Source of the DNA: Blautia sp. XA-2221
GTDB lineage: Bacteria > Bacillota > Clostridia > Lachnospirales > Lachnospiraceae
Direction of reading: 5' to 3'
DNA: 64,000 nt
Assembly (NCBI RefSeq): GCF_028767025.1
Contig: NZ_JAJQXX010000003.1
Coordinates: 62,001-126,000, forward strand
Shown in pieces: positions 8,251-16,805 of the stretch. Each line of letters starts with the position of its first letter. Position 1 is the first letter of the stretch. Position numbers and translations under genes: made by a program. Under the pieces are notes generated by a model that was not told the origin of the DNA, did no database searches, and saw nothing but the letters and a program-made list of their open reading frames with translations.

Positions 8251-9237
8251 ATGAGTATTCGAATTGGAATCATGGGATATGGCAACCTGGGAAGAGGTGT
8301 GGAATGTGCAGTAAAACACAATCCTGACATGGAACTTGCGGCAGTGTTTACACGTCGTGATCCGAAAACCGTAAAAATCCTTACAGAGACAGCAAAGGTC
8401 TGCCATGTAGATGATGCAGAGAGTATGAAGGACGAAATTGATGTTCTGATCATCTGTGGCGGAAGCGCAACAGATCTTCCGGTACAGACTCCTAAATATG
8501 CACAGTGGTTCAATGTTGTGGACAGCTTTGACACACATGCCAAAATTCCGGAGCATTTCGAAAATGTGGATAAAGCGGCAAAAGAGAGCGGTCATGTGGG
8601 AATCATCTCTGTAGGCTGGGATCCGGGAATGTTTTCTCTGAACAGAATGTATGCAAACGCTATCCTTACCAACGGAAAAGATTATACCTTCTGGGGCAAG
8701 GGTGTAAGCCAGGGCCATTCTGATGCAATTCGAAGAATTGACGGAGTAAAAGACGGAAAACAGTATACAATTCCGGTAGAGGCTGCTCTGGAATCTGTAA
8801 GAAACGGAGAAAATCCTGAGCTGACAACAAGACAGAAACATACAAGAGAATGTTTTGTTGTTGCAGAGGAAGGCGCGGATCTGGCTCGTATTGAGCAGGA
8901 GATCAAGACCATGCCGAACTATTTTGCTGATTATGATACAACAGTACATTTTATTTCAGAAGAAGAACTGAAACGTGATCACAGCGGAATTCCTCATGGC
9001 GGTTTTGTTATTCGTACAGGAAGCACCGGATGGAACAATGAAAACAAACATGTGATCGAGTACAGCCTGAAACTGGATTCTAATCCGGAATTTACTTCTT
9101 CTGTGATCGTAGCGTATGCAAGAGCCGCACATCGTATGAGTCAGGAAGGACAGAAAGGCTGCAAAACCGTTTTTGATGTTGCACCGGCATATTTGAGCGC
9201 TATGGATGGAGCAGAATTACGAAAACATCTCCTTTAA
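8251..9237 (+). CDS. ddh: meso-diaminopimelate D-dehydrogenase
   Basis: 328 residues, the usual length. The N-terminal Rossmann motif is GIMGYGNLGRGVE, followed by VDSFDTHAKIPEH and the SVGWDPGMFSLNR region typical of NADPH-dependent diaminopimelate dehydrogenase (EC 1.4.1.16). It forms meso-diaminopimelate from tetrahydrodipicolinate in one step, supplying lysine and peptidoglycan crosslinks. It is a single gene with its own consensus promoter and terminator. Confidence 0.96.
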   Translation: MSIRIGIMGYGNLGRGVECAVKHNPDMELAAVFTRRDPKTVKILTETAKVCHVDDAESMKDEIDVLIICGGSATDLPVQTPKYAQWFNVVDSFDTHAKIPEHFENVDKAAKESGHVGIISVGWDPGMFSLNRMYANAILTNGKDYTFWGKGVSQGHSDAIRRIDGVKDGKQYTIPVEAALESVRNGENPELTTRQKHTRECFVVAEEGADLARIEQEIKTMPNYFADYDTTVHFISEEELKRDHSGIPHGGFVIRTGSTGWNNENKHVIEYSLKLDSNPEFTSSVIVAYARAAHRMSQEGQKGCKTVFDVAPAYLSAMDGAELRKHLL

Positions 9238-9258
9238 AAAATAAATAAAAAATTTTAC

Positions 9259-9294
9259 AAAAGAGTGAAGTTGCAAAGGCTTTGCTCTTTTTTT
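9259..9294 (+). terminator. Rho-independent terminator after ddh
   Basis: A 12-bp stem (9260-9271 with 9279-9290, including G-U pairs), loop TGCAAA, then a run of seven T. Confidence 0.88.
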
Positions 9295-9324
9295 AGGCTG
9301 ATTTTACAAAATGTAATAAAAATA

Positions 9325-9353
9325 TTGACGCATGGAAAAAGTTGAGATATAAT
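9325..9353 (+). promoter_or_regulatory. Promoter of the wall-binding hydrolase gene
   Basis: TTGACG (9325-9330), 17-bp spacer, perfect TATAAT (9348-9353). It lies about 58 bp before the start codon. Confidence 0.85.
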
Positions 9354-9366
9354 AATTACACAATAT

Positions 9367-9383
9367 TGTAACAAGATTGTAAA
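9367..9383 (+). promoter_or_regulatory. Candidate WalR box
   Basis: TGTAAC-AAGAT-TGTAAA matches the WalR direct-repeat pattern TGTWAH-N5-TGTWAH known from Firmicutes wall-hydrolase genes. It lies just after the -10 element, in the early transcribed region, where binding would more easily repress than activate. The match is by eye only. Confidence 0.4.
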
Positions 9384-9411
9384 AAATAAAGTCCAGGAAG
9401 AGGAAATATTT

Positions 9412-11025
9412 ATGAATAAGGTATGCAAACGCTGGAAATTCTGGGGGATTTTGCTGGGGCTGATGCTATTTGCAGCCGGCTTTTCCATGCATTCCACTAC
9501 CGTAGAAGTTCAGGCGGCAAGGAATGGCTTTCAGACGATTGGAGGAAACACATATTATTACCAAAATGGAAAAAAGGTAACAGGTTGGCTTACAATCGGA
9601 AGAAATAAATATTATTTTAATGCTAAAACCGGAATAATGTATAAGGGCTGGTATAAGATCAGTAACGGCAGATGCAGATATTTTGACCCGAAGACAGGTG
9701 TTATGGAAACAGGCCTTACAACGATAGCCGGAAATTCATATTATTTTGATGGGAAGACCGGATGGGCAAAAACAGGGTTCTTAAAAGCAGCCAATGGAAA
9801 TACAAGATATTTCCAGCCAAGCAATTACATTATGGCAAAGGGCTGGATGACAAATTCCAAGAAACAGAAATGGTACTTTAATACCAGTAACGGAGTGATG
9901 TATAAAGGCCTGAAAACAATAGGAAGTGATTCCTATTATTTTGATGGGAACTCAGGAGCTGCCAAAAGTGGATTTCTTACAGCAGCCAATGGAAATACAA
10001 GATATTTTCGAGGCGGCACCTATAAGATGGCAAAAGGCTGGATAAATACATCCAAGGGTGAAAAGAGATTTTTCCATACATCTAATGGCGTGATGTATAA
10101 AGGAAGAAAATCTGTCGATGGCAAATATTATTATTTTGACAAAAAGACAGGAATTGCCCAGGGCGGATGGGTAACAGAAGGGTCTGAAAAGAGATATTTT
10201 GATCCGAAAACATTCCAAATGGTTACAGGAACACATACCATTGACGGTGTGACGTATACGTTTGATGAAACTGGTAAACTGACCGGAAAAGTAGACAGTC
10301 CTGTAGAACCGCCGGCTCCTTCAGCATCGAGAACAGTGAAGAATTATCTGCTTAATGCAATACAGCCAGTAGGAAGAACTCTTTATATCTGGGGTGGAGG
10401 ACATAATTACAGTGATGCTACCAGAAAGGGAATCAGTACCAAATGGACTTCTTTCTTTAACAGTCAGAACAGCAGCTATGATTATCATAATTATGATGAT
10501 CTCAGTGAAAGCAATCGCTCTAAAGGACTTGACTGTTCCGGTTATGTAGGCTGGTCAACTTATCAGACAATGAGAACCCATTCAACTGTTGTGTCAGGAG
10601 AAATCGGAAGCCTCTATAAAGGACGTGGCTGGGGTCAGGTTTACAATCAGAATTATCTGAACAGGACAGGATACAAGCTGTATCCGGGCGATATTGGTTT
10701 TGATGATGGACATACCTGGATTATCCTTGGACAGTGCAGTGATAAGAGTGCGGTGATTCTTCACTCTACACCGAATGCCGGTGTACAGATTTCCGGAACT
10801 CCTACACCGAATGGTGATTATTCCAGTCAGGCAATTTCGCTGGCGAAGAAGTATATGACGAAATTTCCTGGATATCAGAAGATGGGAGCTGACTTCTATC
10901 ATACTTCATCAGGTAACTATATTCGAAGAGGTTCTTATTTCAGATGGAATTCTTCTACTCTGAATGATCCAAACGGATATAAGTACAAAACAGCAGATCA
11001 GATTCTGGCAGATCTGTTCAGTTAA
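9412..11025 (+). CDS. Secreted wall-binding-repeat protein with NlpC/P60-like C-terminal domain
   Basis: 537 residues. The signal peptide (WGILLGLMLFAAGFSMHS) ends near VQAAR. About ten choline/glucan-binding-type repeats (units such as GNSYYFDGKTGWAKTG) cover residues about 38-290. A Pro-rich linker follows, then a cysteine-peptidase-like domain from about 305. The likely catalytic Cys375 is in LDCSGYVGW, with His434 in DGHTWIIL; His451 lies in ILHSTP. Such proteins attach to wall polymers and cut peptidoglycan stems (family knowledge). The catalytic domain is more divergent than in the next gene, so its exact substrate is uncertain. It is monocistronic between a clear promoter and terminator. 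Confidence 0.87.
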   Translation: MNKVCKRWKFWGILLGLMLFAAGFSMHSTTVEVQAARNGFQTIGGNTYYYQNGKKVTGWLTIGRNKYYFNAKTGIMYKGWYKISNGRCRYFDPKTGVMETGLTTIAGNSYYFDGKTGWAKTGFLKAANGNTRYFQPSNYIMAKGWMTNSKKQKWYFNTSNGVMYKGLKTIGSDSYYFDGNSGAAKSGFLTAANGNTRYFRGGTYKMAKGWINTSKGEKRFFHTSNGVMYKGRKSVDGKYYYFDKKTGIAQGGWVTEGSEKRYFDPKTFQMVTGTHTIDGVTYTFDETGKLTGKVDSPVEPPAPSASRTVKNYLLNAIQPVGRTLYIWGGGHNYSDATRKGISTKWTSFFNSQNSSYDYHNYDDLSESNRSKGLDCSGYVGWSTYQTMRTHSTVVSGEIGSLYKGRGWGQVYNQNYLNRTGYKLYPGDIGFDDGHTWIILGQCSDKSAVILHSTPNAGVQISGTPTPNGDYSSQAISLAKKYMTKFPGYQKMGADFYHTSSGNYIRRGSYFRWNSSTLNDPNGYKYKTADQILADLFS

Positions 11026-11050
11026 AGAAAAGTAAATATAGTGACTTACA

Positions 11051-11085
11051 GGGAGATGTTTCTTTATGAAGCATCTCCTTTTTTT
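11051..11085 (+). terminator. Rho-independent terminator
   Basis: GGAGATGTTTC pairs with GAAGCATCTCC around a TTTAT loop and is followed by a T-run. Confidence 0.9.
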
Positions 11086-11160
11086 AGAGAGAAATTGAGG
11101 ATTCTGTTTCGCAATCATTAACAAATATTACAAAATATTAAACTAATTCTCAATTTCCTC

Positions 11161-11189
11161 TTGCAATCAATGAAAGCTTATGTTAATAT
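11161..11189 (+). promoter_or_regulatory. Promoter of the coiled-coil NlpC/P60 hydrolase gene
   Basis: TTGCAA (11161-11166), 17-bp spacer, TAATAT (11184-11189), about 67 bp before the ATG. Confidence 0.7.
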
Positions 11190-11256
11190 GTAAAAGAACT
11201 TAAGAAAAATATTTCGCAAATGTTACAAAACTTGTTTATTATATGAGGTGAGAAAC

Positions 11257-12633
11257 ATGAAAAAACGAATTGTATGTCTGATGTTAGCAGTTATGATGAT
11301 GGGCACACAGGTTACTACTGTAAGCGCTTCCAGAGAGGAAGAGCTGAGAGATGAGCAGGCATGGACAAGCGCACAGCTTGATGCTACATATTCCCAGATC
11401 GATCAGCTTTATGCAGCTAAGGAGCAGCTTCAGAACGAAATTGCTACACTGGACGCGAATCTTGTAAATGTCATGGTCTCCATTCAGACTCTGGAAGGAG
11501 ATATCAGCAATAAGCAGGCCGATATCGAGCAGACACAGTCAGATCTTCAGAAAGCTCAGAATGCAAAAGATAAACAGTATGAAGCTATGAAAAAGCGTAT
11601 TCAGTATCTTTATGAGAAAGGCGGAAATGATGCATGGTTCCAGATGATGGTAAATGCAGAGAATCTTTCCGAGCTTCTTACAAAAGCTGAGTATACACAG
11701 AAGATGTATGATTATGACAGACAGAGCCTTGAAAAATACGCAAATACAATTGAGCAGGTAACTAAGCTTGGTGATAAATACCAGCAGGAAAAAGCAGAAC
11801 TGGAAGGAATGAAGCAGGAATATGAGGCTGAATCAGTAAACCTTCAGACTGCAATTGACGAGAGAAGAGCAGTTTCTGCGGACTGTGATAATGAGATTGC
11901 ATACGCTCAGCAGATGGCAAATGAGTATGCAGCCCTGATCGAGCAGCAGCAGGCAGAAATTGAACAGCTTGAAGCAGAGAGAATCGCAGCCGAGGAAGAG
12001 GCAAGACGTCAGGCAGAGCTTGCAGCAGCAGAAGAGGCGGCTCGTCAGGAAGCTGAAGAATCAGAAGAAGATGAAGAACCTGTTTATGATGAAGAGGGCA
12101 ACGAAGTAGACGCTGAAGATGCTCTGGAAAACGGTGAAACTCTTTACGATGAAGAGGGAAATGAAATCGATCCTGACTCTGTTACAGACGAAGAGGAAAG
12201 TGACGGGGAAGTTGAGTACGATGAGTACGGAAATGTAATTGACAGTGATAATACAGTAGATCCGGAAGATTACCAGAGTTCAGGCTCAGGCTCAGGTTCT
12301 GCGGTAGTTGATTTTGCAACACAGTTTGTAGGAAATCCATATGTATGGGGCGGAACAAGCCTTACTGACGGTGCAGATTGCTCCGGGTTTGTACAGAGTG
12401 TATATGCAAACTTTGGTGTAAGCCTTCCTAGAACTTCCTATGAGCAGCAGAATGCAGGAACAGAGGTTTCTTATGCTGATGCGCAGCCAGGTGACCTGAT
12501 CTGCTATGGCGGACATGTTGCAATTTATATGGGCGATGGAAAAATTGTACATGCATCCAATGCAAAAGACGGTATTAAGATCAGTAATGATGCAACCTAC
12601 AGAACCATTCTGTCTGTAAGACGTCTGGTGTAA
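11257..12633 (+). CDS. NlpC/P60 peptidoglycan hydrolase with N-terminal coiled coil (CwlO/PcsB-like)
   Basis: 458 residues. The signal peptide (KKRIVCLMLAVMMMGTQVTT) ends near VSASR. A long coiled coil covers residues about 28-255, as in CwlO and PcsB, where it is regulated by FtsEX. An acidic linker contains three YDE(E/Y)GN(E/V)(V/I)D repeats. The C-terminal NlpC/P60 domain has Cys375 (GADCSGF), His420 (GGHVAIYMG) and His432 (VHASN), so it should be an active endopeptidase cutting D-Glu-diaminopimelate stems. The ATG follows GAGGTG by six bases; a GTG nine bases earlier overlaps that site and is rejected. Confidence 0.93.
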   Translation: MKKRIVCLMLAVMMMGTQVTTVSASREEELRDEQAWTSAQLDATYSQIDQLYAAKEQLQNEIATLDANLVNVMVSIQTLEGDISNKQADIEQTQSDLQKAQNAKDKQYEAMKKRIQYLYEKGGNDAWFQMMVNAENLSELLTKAEYTQKMYDYDRQSLEKYANTIEQVTKLGDKYQQEKAELEGMKQEYEAESVNLQTAIDERRAVSADCDNEIAYAQQMANEYAALIEQQQAEIEQLEAERIAAEEEARRQAELAAAEEAARQEAEESEEDEEPVYDEEGNEVDAEDALENGETLYDEEGNEIDPDSVTDEEESDGEVEYDEYGNVIDSDNTVDPEDYQSSGSGSGSAVVDFATQFVGNPYVWGGTSLTDGADCSGFVQSVYANFGVSLPRTSYEQQNAGTEVSYADAQPGDLICYGGHVAIYMGDGKIVHASNAKDGIKISNDATYRTILSVRRLV

Positions 12634-12665
12634 TAGTAAATATAATTAAGATATGATTTATGGTG

Positions 12666-12702
12666 AGGGTACTGAAAATATAAGTTTTCAGTACCCTTGT
12701 TT
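12666..12702 (+). terminator. Rho-independent terminator
   Basis: A perfect 12-bp stem (GGGTACTGAAAA with TTTTCAGTACCC), six-base loop, then TTGTTTT. Confidence 0.93.
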
Positions 12703-12727
12703 TGTCAGGTGTGTTCACTGTTCTTGT

Positions 12728-13164
12728 TTACAGAAGCCTGAAAACCTGTTCTGCACTGGAGCGCATATTATATTTTGCGGTTTCTGTATCCATGGATTCT
12801 TTCAGAGTGGTGATTCCCCTTACTATGGGAAAGAAAGCATCAATACCCGCCTGGTTGCAGGCTGATGCTTCATTTGCCCCTCTCCGGTAACTACAATATC
12901 TGCATTTTTTATTTTATCTTCCAGATTAATTGCATTCAGAAGCAGCTGGACGCCGGGAGTAAGCCTGCCGTTTAGATAACTTAAAAAAGCAAATCCAAGT
13001 CCGCCGGCTACCCCGGCACCCTTTGCCAGTGAATGAGCTTTTCCGGTCAGAGCAGCAGTAACCTCTGCATCAGGATGCGCAGCCAGAATGTCGGCCTTTA
13101 CTGCAGTTCCGGTTTCCATGGAAGTCATACTTCCTTTAAAAGAATTCACTGCAACAACTTTCAT
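12728..13164 (-). pseudogene. Decayed glycerate kinase gene
   Basis: On the minus strand an AGGAGG site precedes an ATG opening MKVVAVNSFKGSMTS, the glycerate kinase N-terminus. After about 38 residues the sequence jumps to the central GAGVAGGLGFAFLSYL and DIVVTGEGQ segments, so a large internal part is missing. After GEGQMKHQPA the frame is lost. In a shifted frame the family C-terminus AGIDAFFPIVRG and SAEQVFRLL runs to a TAA at 12728-12730. At least two internal deletions and a frameshift are therefore present. Intact enzymes are about 370-380 residues; here roughly 145 codons remain. No functional kinase can be made. Confidence 0.85.
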
Positions 13165-13296
13165 ATTGAAATCCTCCTGCGAGTATACGTGAATTTTATA
13201 TATGCATTTTACCACGGGAAAAATCTGAGGTATATGTTGTAAAAGAAAAATATCCGGGATTTTTTGTGTTCAGGGAGAATATAAAGACTGTTATTC

Positions 13297-13325
13297 TTGC
13301 GATAAATATGGATTGTTTGTATAAT
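13297..13325 (+). promoter_or_regulatory. Promoter for holA
   Basis: TTGCGA (13297-13302), 17-bp spacer, perfect TATAAT (13320-13325). The transcript would have a leader of about 100 nt containing the palindrome AACAGT-T-ACTGTT at 13362-13374. Confidence 0.7.
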
Positions 13326-13430
13326 AAAAGAAATCAGAGCCTATAAAAAGAATCAGAGAGAAACAGTTACTGTTCATAATATCGCTCAAAATTCAGATGT
13401 GGCATTTACATAACATAAAGGAGTTCGGAC

Positions 13431-14414
13431 TTGAAAAGTTTACAGGAAGACTTAAAAACAGGAAATTTTAAACAGGCGTATCTTTTGTTTGGAGAAGAGG
13501 CTTATCTCAGACAACAGTATAAGGATAAGTTGATACAGGCATTGAATCCGGATGGAGATACCATGAATTTTACCAGATATGAAGGGAAGGGAATAGAGGT
13601 CCGTGAAATGATCGACCTTTGTGAAACCATGCCCTTTTTTGCAGAGAACAGGGTGATACTTGTGGAAAACTCCGGATTTTTTAAGAATAAATGTGAAGAA
13701 CTTGCTGATTACATGAAAACACTTCCTGATTATATACGAATGATCTTTGTAGAAGAGGAAGTGGACAAGCGAAGCCGTATGTATAAGGCTGTAAAAGCCT
13801 GCGGACGTATTACGGAATTTGCCAGACAGGACGAAAAATCTCTGATGCGCTGGGCGGCAGGAATTCTGGGAAAAGAAGGTCGGAAAATCAGAACCTCAGA
13901 TATGGAACTTTTTTTTACAAAAACAGGAACCGATATGGGAAATATCCGTATGGAGCTGGAAAAGCTGATCGCTTACACTCAGGGACGGGACATTGTCACA
14001 TCAGAGGATATTGAGGCAGTGTGTACCACCCAGACTGCAAACAAGATTTTTGACATGGTACGCGCAGTAACAGAAAGAAACCAGAAACGGGCATTGGAGC
14101 TGTATTATGATCTGCTGACTTTGAAAGAACCGCCCATGAGGATCCTTTTTCTGTTGGCAAAACAGTTTCACCAGCTTTTCCTGGCAAAAAAAATGGCAGA
14201 GGAGGGAGTGGCTCAGCCGGAAATTGCTTCCCGATTAGGGGTGCCGTCCTTTGTTGCAAGAAATATTTCTGCCTGCGCCCGTTCCTATTCTTCGAAAGAA
14301 CTTCGGAAAGCAGAGGAAGATTTTGTGGAGGCAGAAGAAGCTGTGAAAACAGGGCGGCTTCAGGATGTGCTGAGTGTGGAGCTTCTGATCGTAAAATACA
14401 GTTCTGCGCGGTGA
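13431..14414 (+). CDS. holA: DNA polymerase III delta subunit (clamp loader)
   Basis: 327 residues, usual length. It starts at TTG after AAAGGAG; the N-terminus LKTGNFKQAYLLFGEEAYL matches the family, whose members begin this way. The fold is a divergent AAA+ module without a working Walker A. The C-terminal collar region contains PPMRILFLLAKQFHQL and KTGRLQDVLSVELL. The delta subunit opens the sliding clamp at the replication fork. It is followed by a strong terminator; its usual Firmicutes neighbour rpsT is nearby but on the opposite strand beyond the nad operon. Confidence 0.93.
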   Translation: MKSLQEDLKTGNFKQAYLLFGEEAYLRQQYKDKLIQALNPDGDTMNFTRYEGKGIEVREMIDLCETMPFFAENRVILVENSGFFKNKCEELADYMKTLPDYIRMIFVEEEVDKRSRMYKAVKACGRITEFARQDEKSLMRWAAGILGKEGRKIRTSDMELFFTKTGTDMGNIRMELEKLIAYTQGRDIVTSEDIEAVCTTQTANKIFDMVRAVTERNQKRALELYYDLLTLKEPPMRILFLLAKQFHQLFLAKKMAEEGVAQPEIASRLGVPSFVARNISACARSYSSKELRKAEEDFVEAEEAVKTGRLQDVLSVELLIVKYSSAR

Positions 14415-14493
14415 GAAAACTGTCTTGATAAAATAAGATGGAACACAGAGAAGTATTTTATAAAAGAAAATCAAAGAGTGAATAAAAATATAT

Positions 14494-14522
14494 AAAAAAC
14501 CGTGCGAAAGCGCGGCTTTTTT
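14494..14522 (+). terminator. Rho-independent terminator after holA
   Basis: CCGTGC-GAAA-GCGCGG stem-loop with flanking A and T runs. Confidence 0.93.
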
Positions 14523-14531
14523 ATGTCCTTT

Positions 14532-14551
14532 ACAGGTGTCTTGACACCTAT
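14532..14551. promoter_or_regulatory. Palindromic operator, probable NiaR site
   Basis: ACAGGTGTC-TT-GACACCTAT is an inverted repeat with 8 of 9 positions paired. It overlaps the -35 box of the nad operon, and the operon itself encodes a NiaR-type repressor. This fits nicotinate-dependent feedback repression. Confidence 0.85.
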
Positions 14552-14569
14552 CAAGTTTGGTGGTATACT
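14541..14569 (+). promoter_or_regulatory. Sigma-A promoter of the nadB-nadC-niaR-nadA operon
   Basis: TTGACA (14541-14546), 17-bp spacer, TATACT (14564-14569). The -35 box lies inside the NiaR-type palindrome. Confidence 0.9.
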
Positions 14570-14658
14570 TGCAAAAAAATGTTAAGAATATCCAAAGATT
14601 ATGTAAAGAAAACCGCTCAGGTGTCGGCAAATGGCAGCTGTGGGGTGCGAGGGAAAAA

Positions 14659-15948
14659 ATGAAAGAATATTATGATGTGATCATTGTGGGAACCGGTGCA
14701 GCAGGCCTTTATTGTGCCCTGAACCTTCCGGAAAGAAAGAATATCCTGATGATCACAAAAAAGGAAGCAGATCAATCTGATTCTTTTCTGGCTCAGGGCG
14801 GAATCTGTATGCTCAGAGGCGAGGATGACTACGAAGATTATTTTGAGGATACCATGCGGGCCGGACATTATGAAAATAATAAAAAGGCAGTGGATCTGAT
14901 GCTCAGAAGTTCCAACAGTATTATCCGGGATCTTCTGATGAGAGAGGTGGATTTTGAGAGAAATGAAAAAGGAGATCTGGAATTTACCAGAGAAGGCGCT
15001 CACTCTCAGCCGAGAATCCTTTTTCACAAGGACATTACAGGTAAAGAGATCACCTCGAAACTGCTGGCTCAGGCACAAACCAGAGAAAATATTGAAATTG
15101 TTGAATATATGACAATGGTAGATCTGATTTCCGCAGATAATATCTGCGGCGGAGTTGTCGCCATGGACGAACAGGATGAAATTTACGAAATCCGCGCTCC
15201 TTATGTGGTACTTGCCTGCGGAGGTCTCGGCGGTCTGTATAAGAATTCTACAAATTTTCCGCATATTACAGGCGATGCGTTAGGCATTGCCATGAAGCAT
15301 GGAGTTATGCTGGAAAACATTGATTACATACAGATCCATCCCACAACTTTGTACTCCCAAAAGCCCGGAAGACGTTTCCTGATCTCGGAATCAGTAAGAG
15401 GAGAAGGCGCTTATCTTTATGATAAAAACGGTCAGCGTTTTACAAATGAACTTCAGCCGAGAGATCTTCTGAGTCAGGCGATTTTTTCTCAGATGGAAAA
15501 GCAGGATACAGAATTTGTCTGGGAGGATATGAGACCACTGGGAGAAACTGCGATTATGAAGCACTTTCCCAATATTTTCAGCAGATGTCTGGAGGAAGGC
15601 TTTGATGTAAGAAAAGAACCGATTCCTGTAGTTCCTGCCCAGCATTATTTTATGGGAGGAATTAAAGTCAATCTGGGAAGCAGAACCTCCATGCAGGGAC
15701 TTTATGCCTGCGGAGAAACCAGCTGCAATGGTGTTCATGGAAAGAACCGTCTTGCCAGCAATTCTCTTCTGGAATCTCTTGTATTTGCAAGAAGGGCAGC
15801 TGATGATATATTGTTTGGGAAAAAGCCGGAGCCATGCCGGGCCGGCGCAGTAGACCGAAAGGCATATGAGGACCGGGAAAATCTTATGGCGGGATACCGT
15901 ACAGTGATTTTAAATGAAATTGAAAGGATGAAAAAAAGTCATGAATGA
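14659..15948 (+). CDS. nadB: L-aspartate oxidase (short form)
   Basis: 429 residues. A flavoprotein that oxidises L-aspartate to iminoaspartate, the first step of NAD synthesis. Visible are the FAD-binding IIVGTGAAGLYCALNLP, the FLAQGGICM substrate region, IHPTTLYSQ, VVPAQHYFMGG and NRLASNSLLES. It is about 100 residues shorter than E. coli NadB because the C-terminal helical region is reduced; this appears common in Clostridia. The ATG is chosen because upstream in-frame codons would precede the transcription start. The gene overlaps nadC by 8 bases. Confidence 0.93.
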   Translation: MKEYYDVIIVGTGAAGLYCALNLPERKNILMITKKEADQSDSFLAQGGICMLRGEDDYEDYFEDTMRAGHYENNKKAVDLMLRSSNSIIRDLLMREVDFERNEKGDLEFTREGAHSQPRILFHKDITGKEITSKLLAQAQTRENIEIVEYMTMVDLISADNICGGVVAMDEQDEIYEIRAPYVVLACGGLGGLYKNSTNFPHITGDALGIAMKHGVMLENIDYIQIHPTTLYSQKPGRRFLISESVRGEGAYLYDKNGQRFTNELQPRDLLSQAIFSQMEKQDTEFVWEDMRPLGETAIMKHFPNIFSRCLEEGFDVRKEPIPVVPAQHYFMGGIKVNLGSRTSMQGLYACGETSCNGVHGKNRLASNSLLESLVFARRAADDILFGKKPEPCRAGAVDRKAYEDRENLMAGYRTVILNEIERMKKSHE

Positions 15949-16792
15949 AATTACAATGAAAATGCAGGCAGACGAGCTGATTATGATGGCTCTGAGAGAA
16001 GATATTACAAGTGAGGATGTTTCTACAAATGCTGTTATGCCAAAGGCACAGAAAGGAACGGTTGACCTGATTGCCAAAGAGGACGGAGTGATGGCAGGTC
16101 TTCAGGTTTATGCAAGGGTATTTACACTTCTTGATGACAAAACAGAAATTGAATTTTTCTGTGAAGATGGAGAGGAAGTAAAAAACGGACAGCTCCTTGC
16201 AAAGGTAACAGGAGATATCCGTGTGCTTCTTTCCGGCGAACGTGTGGCTCTTAATTATCTTCAGAGAATGAGTGGAATTGCTACCTATACAAGAGAGGTG
16301 ACAAAACTTCTTGAAGGAAGCAATCTTACCCTTCTGGACACAAGAAAAACAACCCCTAACTGTCGTGTGTTTGAAAAATATGCAGTGCGTGTAGGTGGAG
16401 GAAACAATCACAGATACAATCTTTCTGACGGAGTGCTCCTGAAAGATAACCACATCGGCGCAGCAGGAAGCGTTGCAAAAGCAGTTACCATGGCAAAGGC
16501 CTACGCTCCCTTTGTCCGCAAAATTGAAATCGAGGTAGAATCTCTGGAACAGGTAAAAGAGGCTGTTGAGGCAGGAGCTGATATTATTATGCTGGATAAT
16601 ATGACTCCGGAACAGATGAAAGAGGCAGTAGAGCTTATTGACGGAAGAGCGGAGACAGAATGTTCAGGAAATGTCACAAAAGAAAATATTGCCAGAATCC
16701 GTGAGGTGGGCGTTGATTATGTTTCCAGCGGCGCACTTACTCATTCTGCTCCGATTCTTGATATTTCCATGAAAAATCTTCATGCGATCTGA
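15941..16792 (+). CDS. nadC: Nicotinate-nucleotide pyrophosphorylase (carboxylating)
   Basis: 283 residues, full length. It converts quinolinate and PRPP to nicotinate mononucleotide. Characteristic segments are REDITSEDVST at the N-terminus, LNYLQRMSGIAT, LDTRKTTPNCR, the phosphate-binding VGGGNNHRYNL with LLKDNHI, and the C-terminal VDYVSSGALTHS. It overlaps nadB by 8 bases, so translation is probably coupled. Confidence 0.97.
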   Translation: MNEITMKMQADELIMMALREDITSEDVSTNAVMPKAQKGTVDLIAKEDGVMAGLQVYARVFTLLDDKTEIEFFCEDGEEVKNGQLLAKVTGDIRVLLSGERVALNYLQRMSGIATYTREVTKLLEGSNLTLLDTRKTTPNCRVFEKYAVRVGGGNNHRYNLSDGVLLKDNHIGAAGSVAKAVTMAKAYAPFVRKIEIEVESLEQVKEAVEAGADIIMLDNMTPEQMKEAVELIDGRAETECSGNVTKENIARIREVGVDYVSSGALTHSAPILDISMKNLHAI

Positions 16793-16805
16793 GAGGAGGG
16801 AAAGC

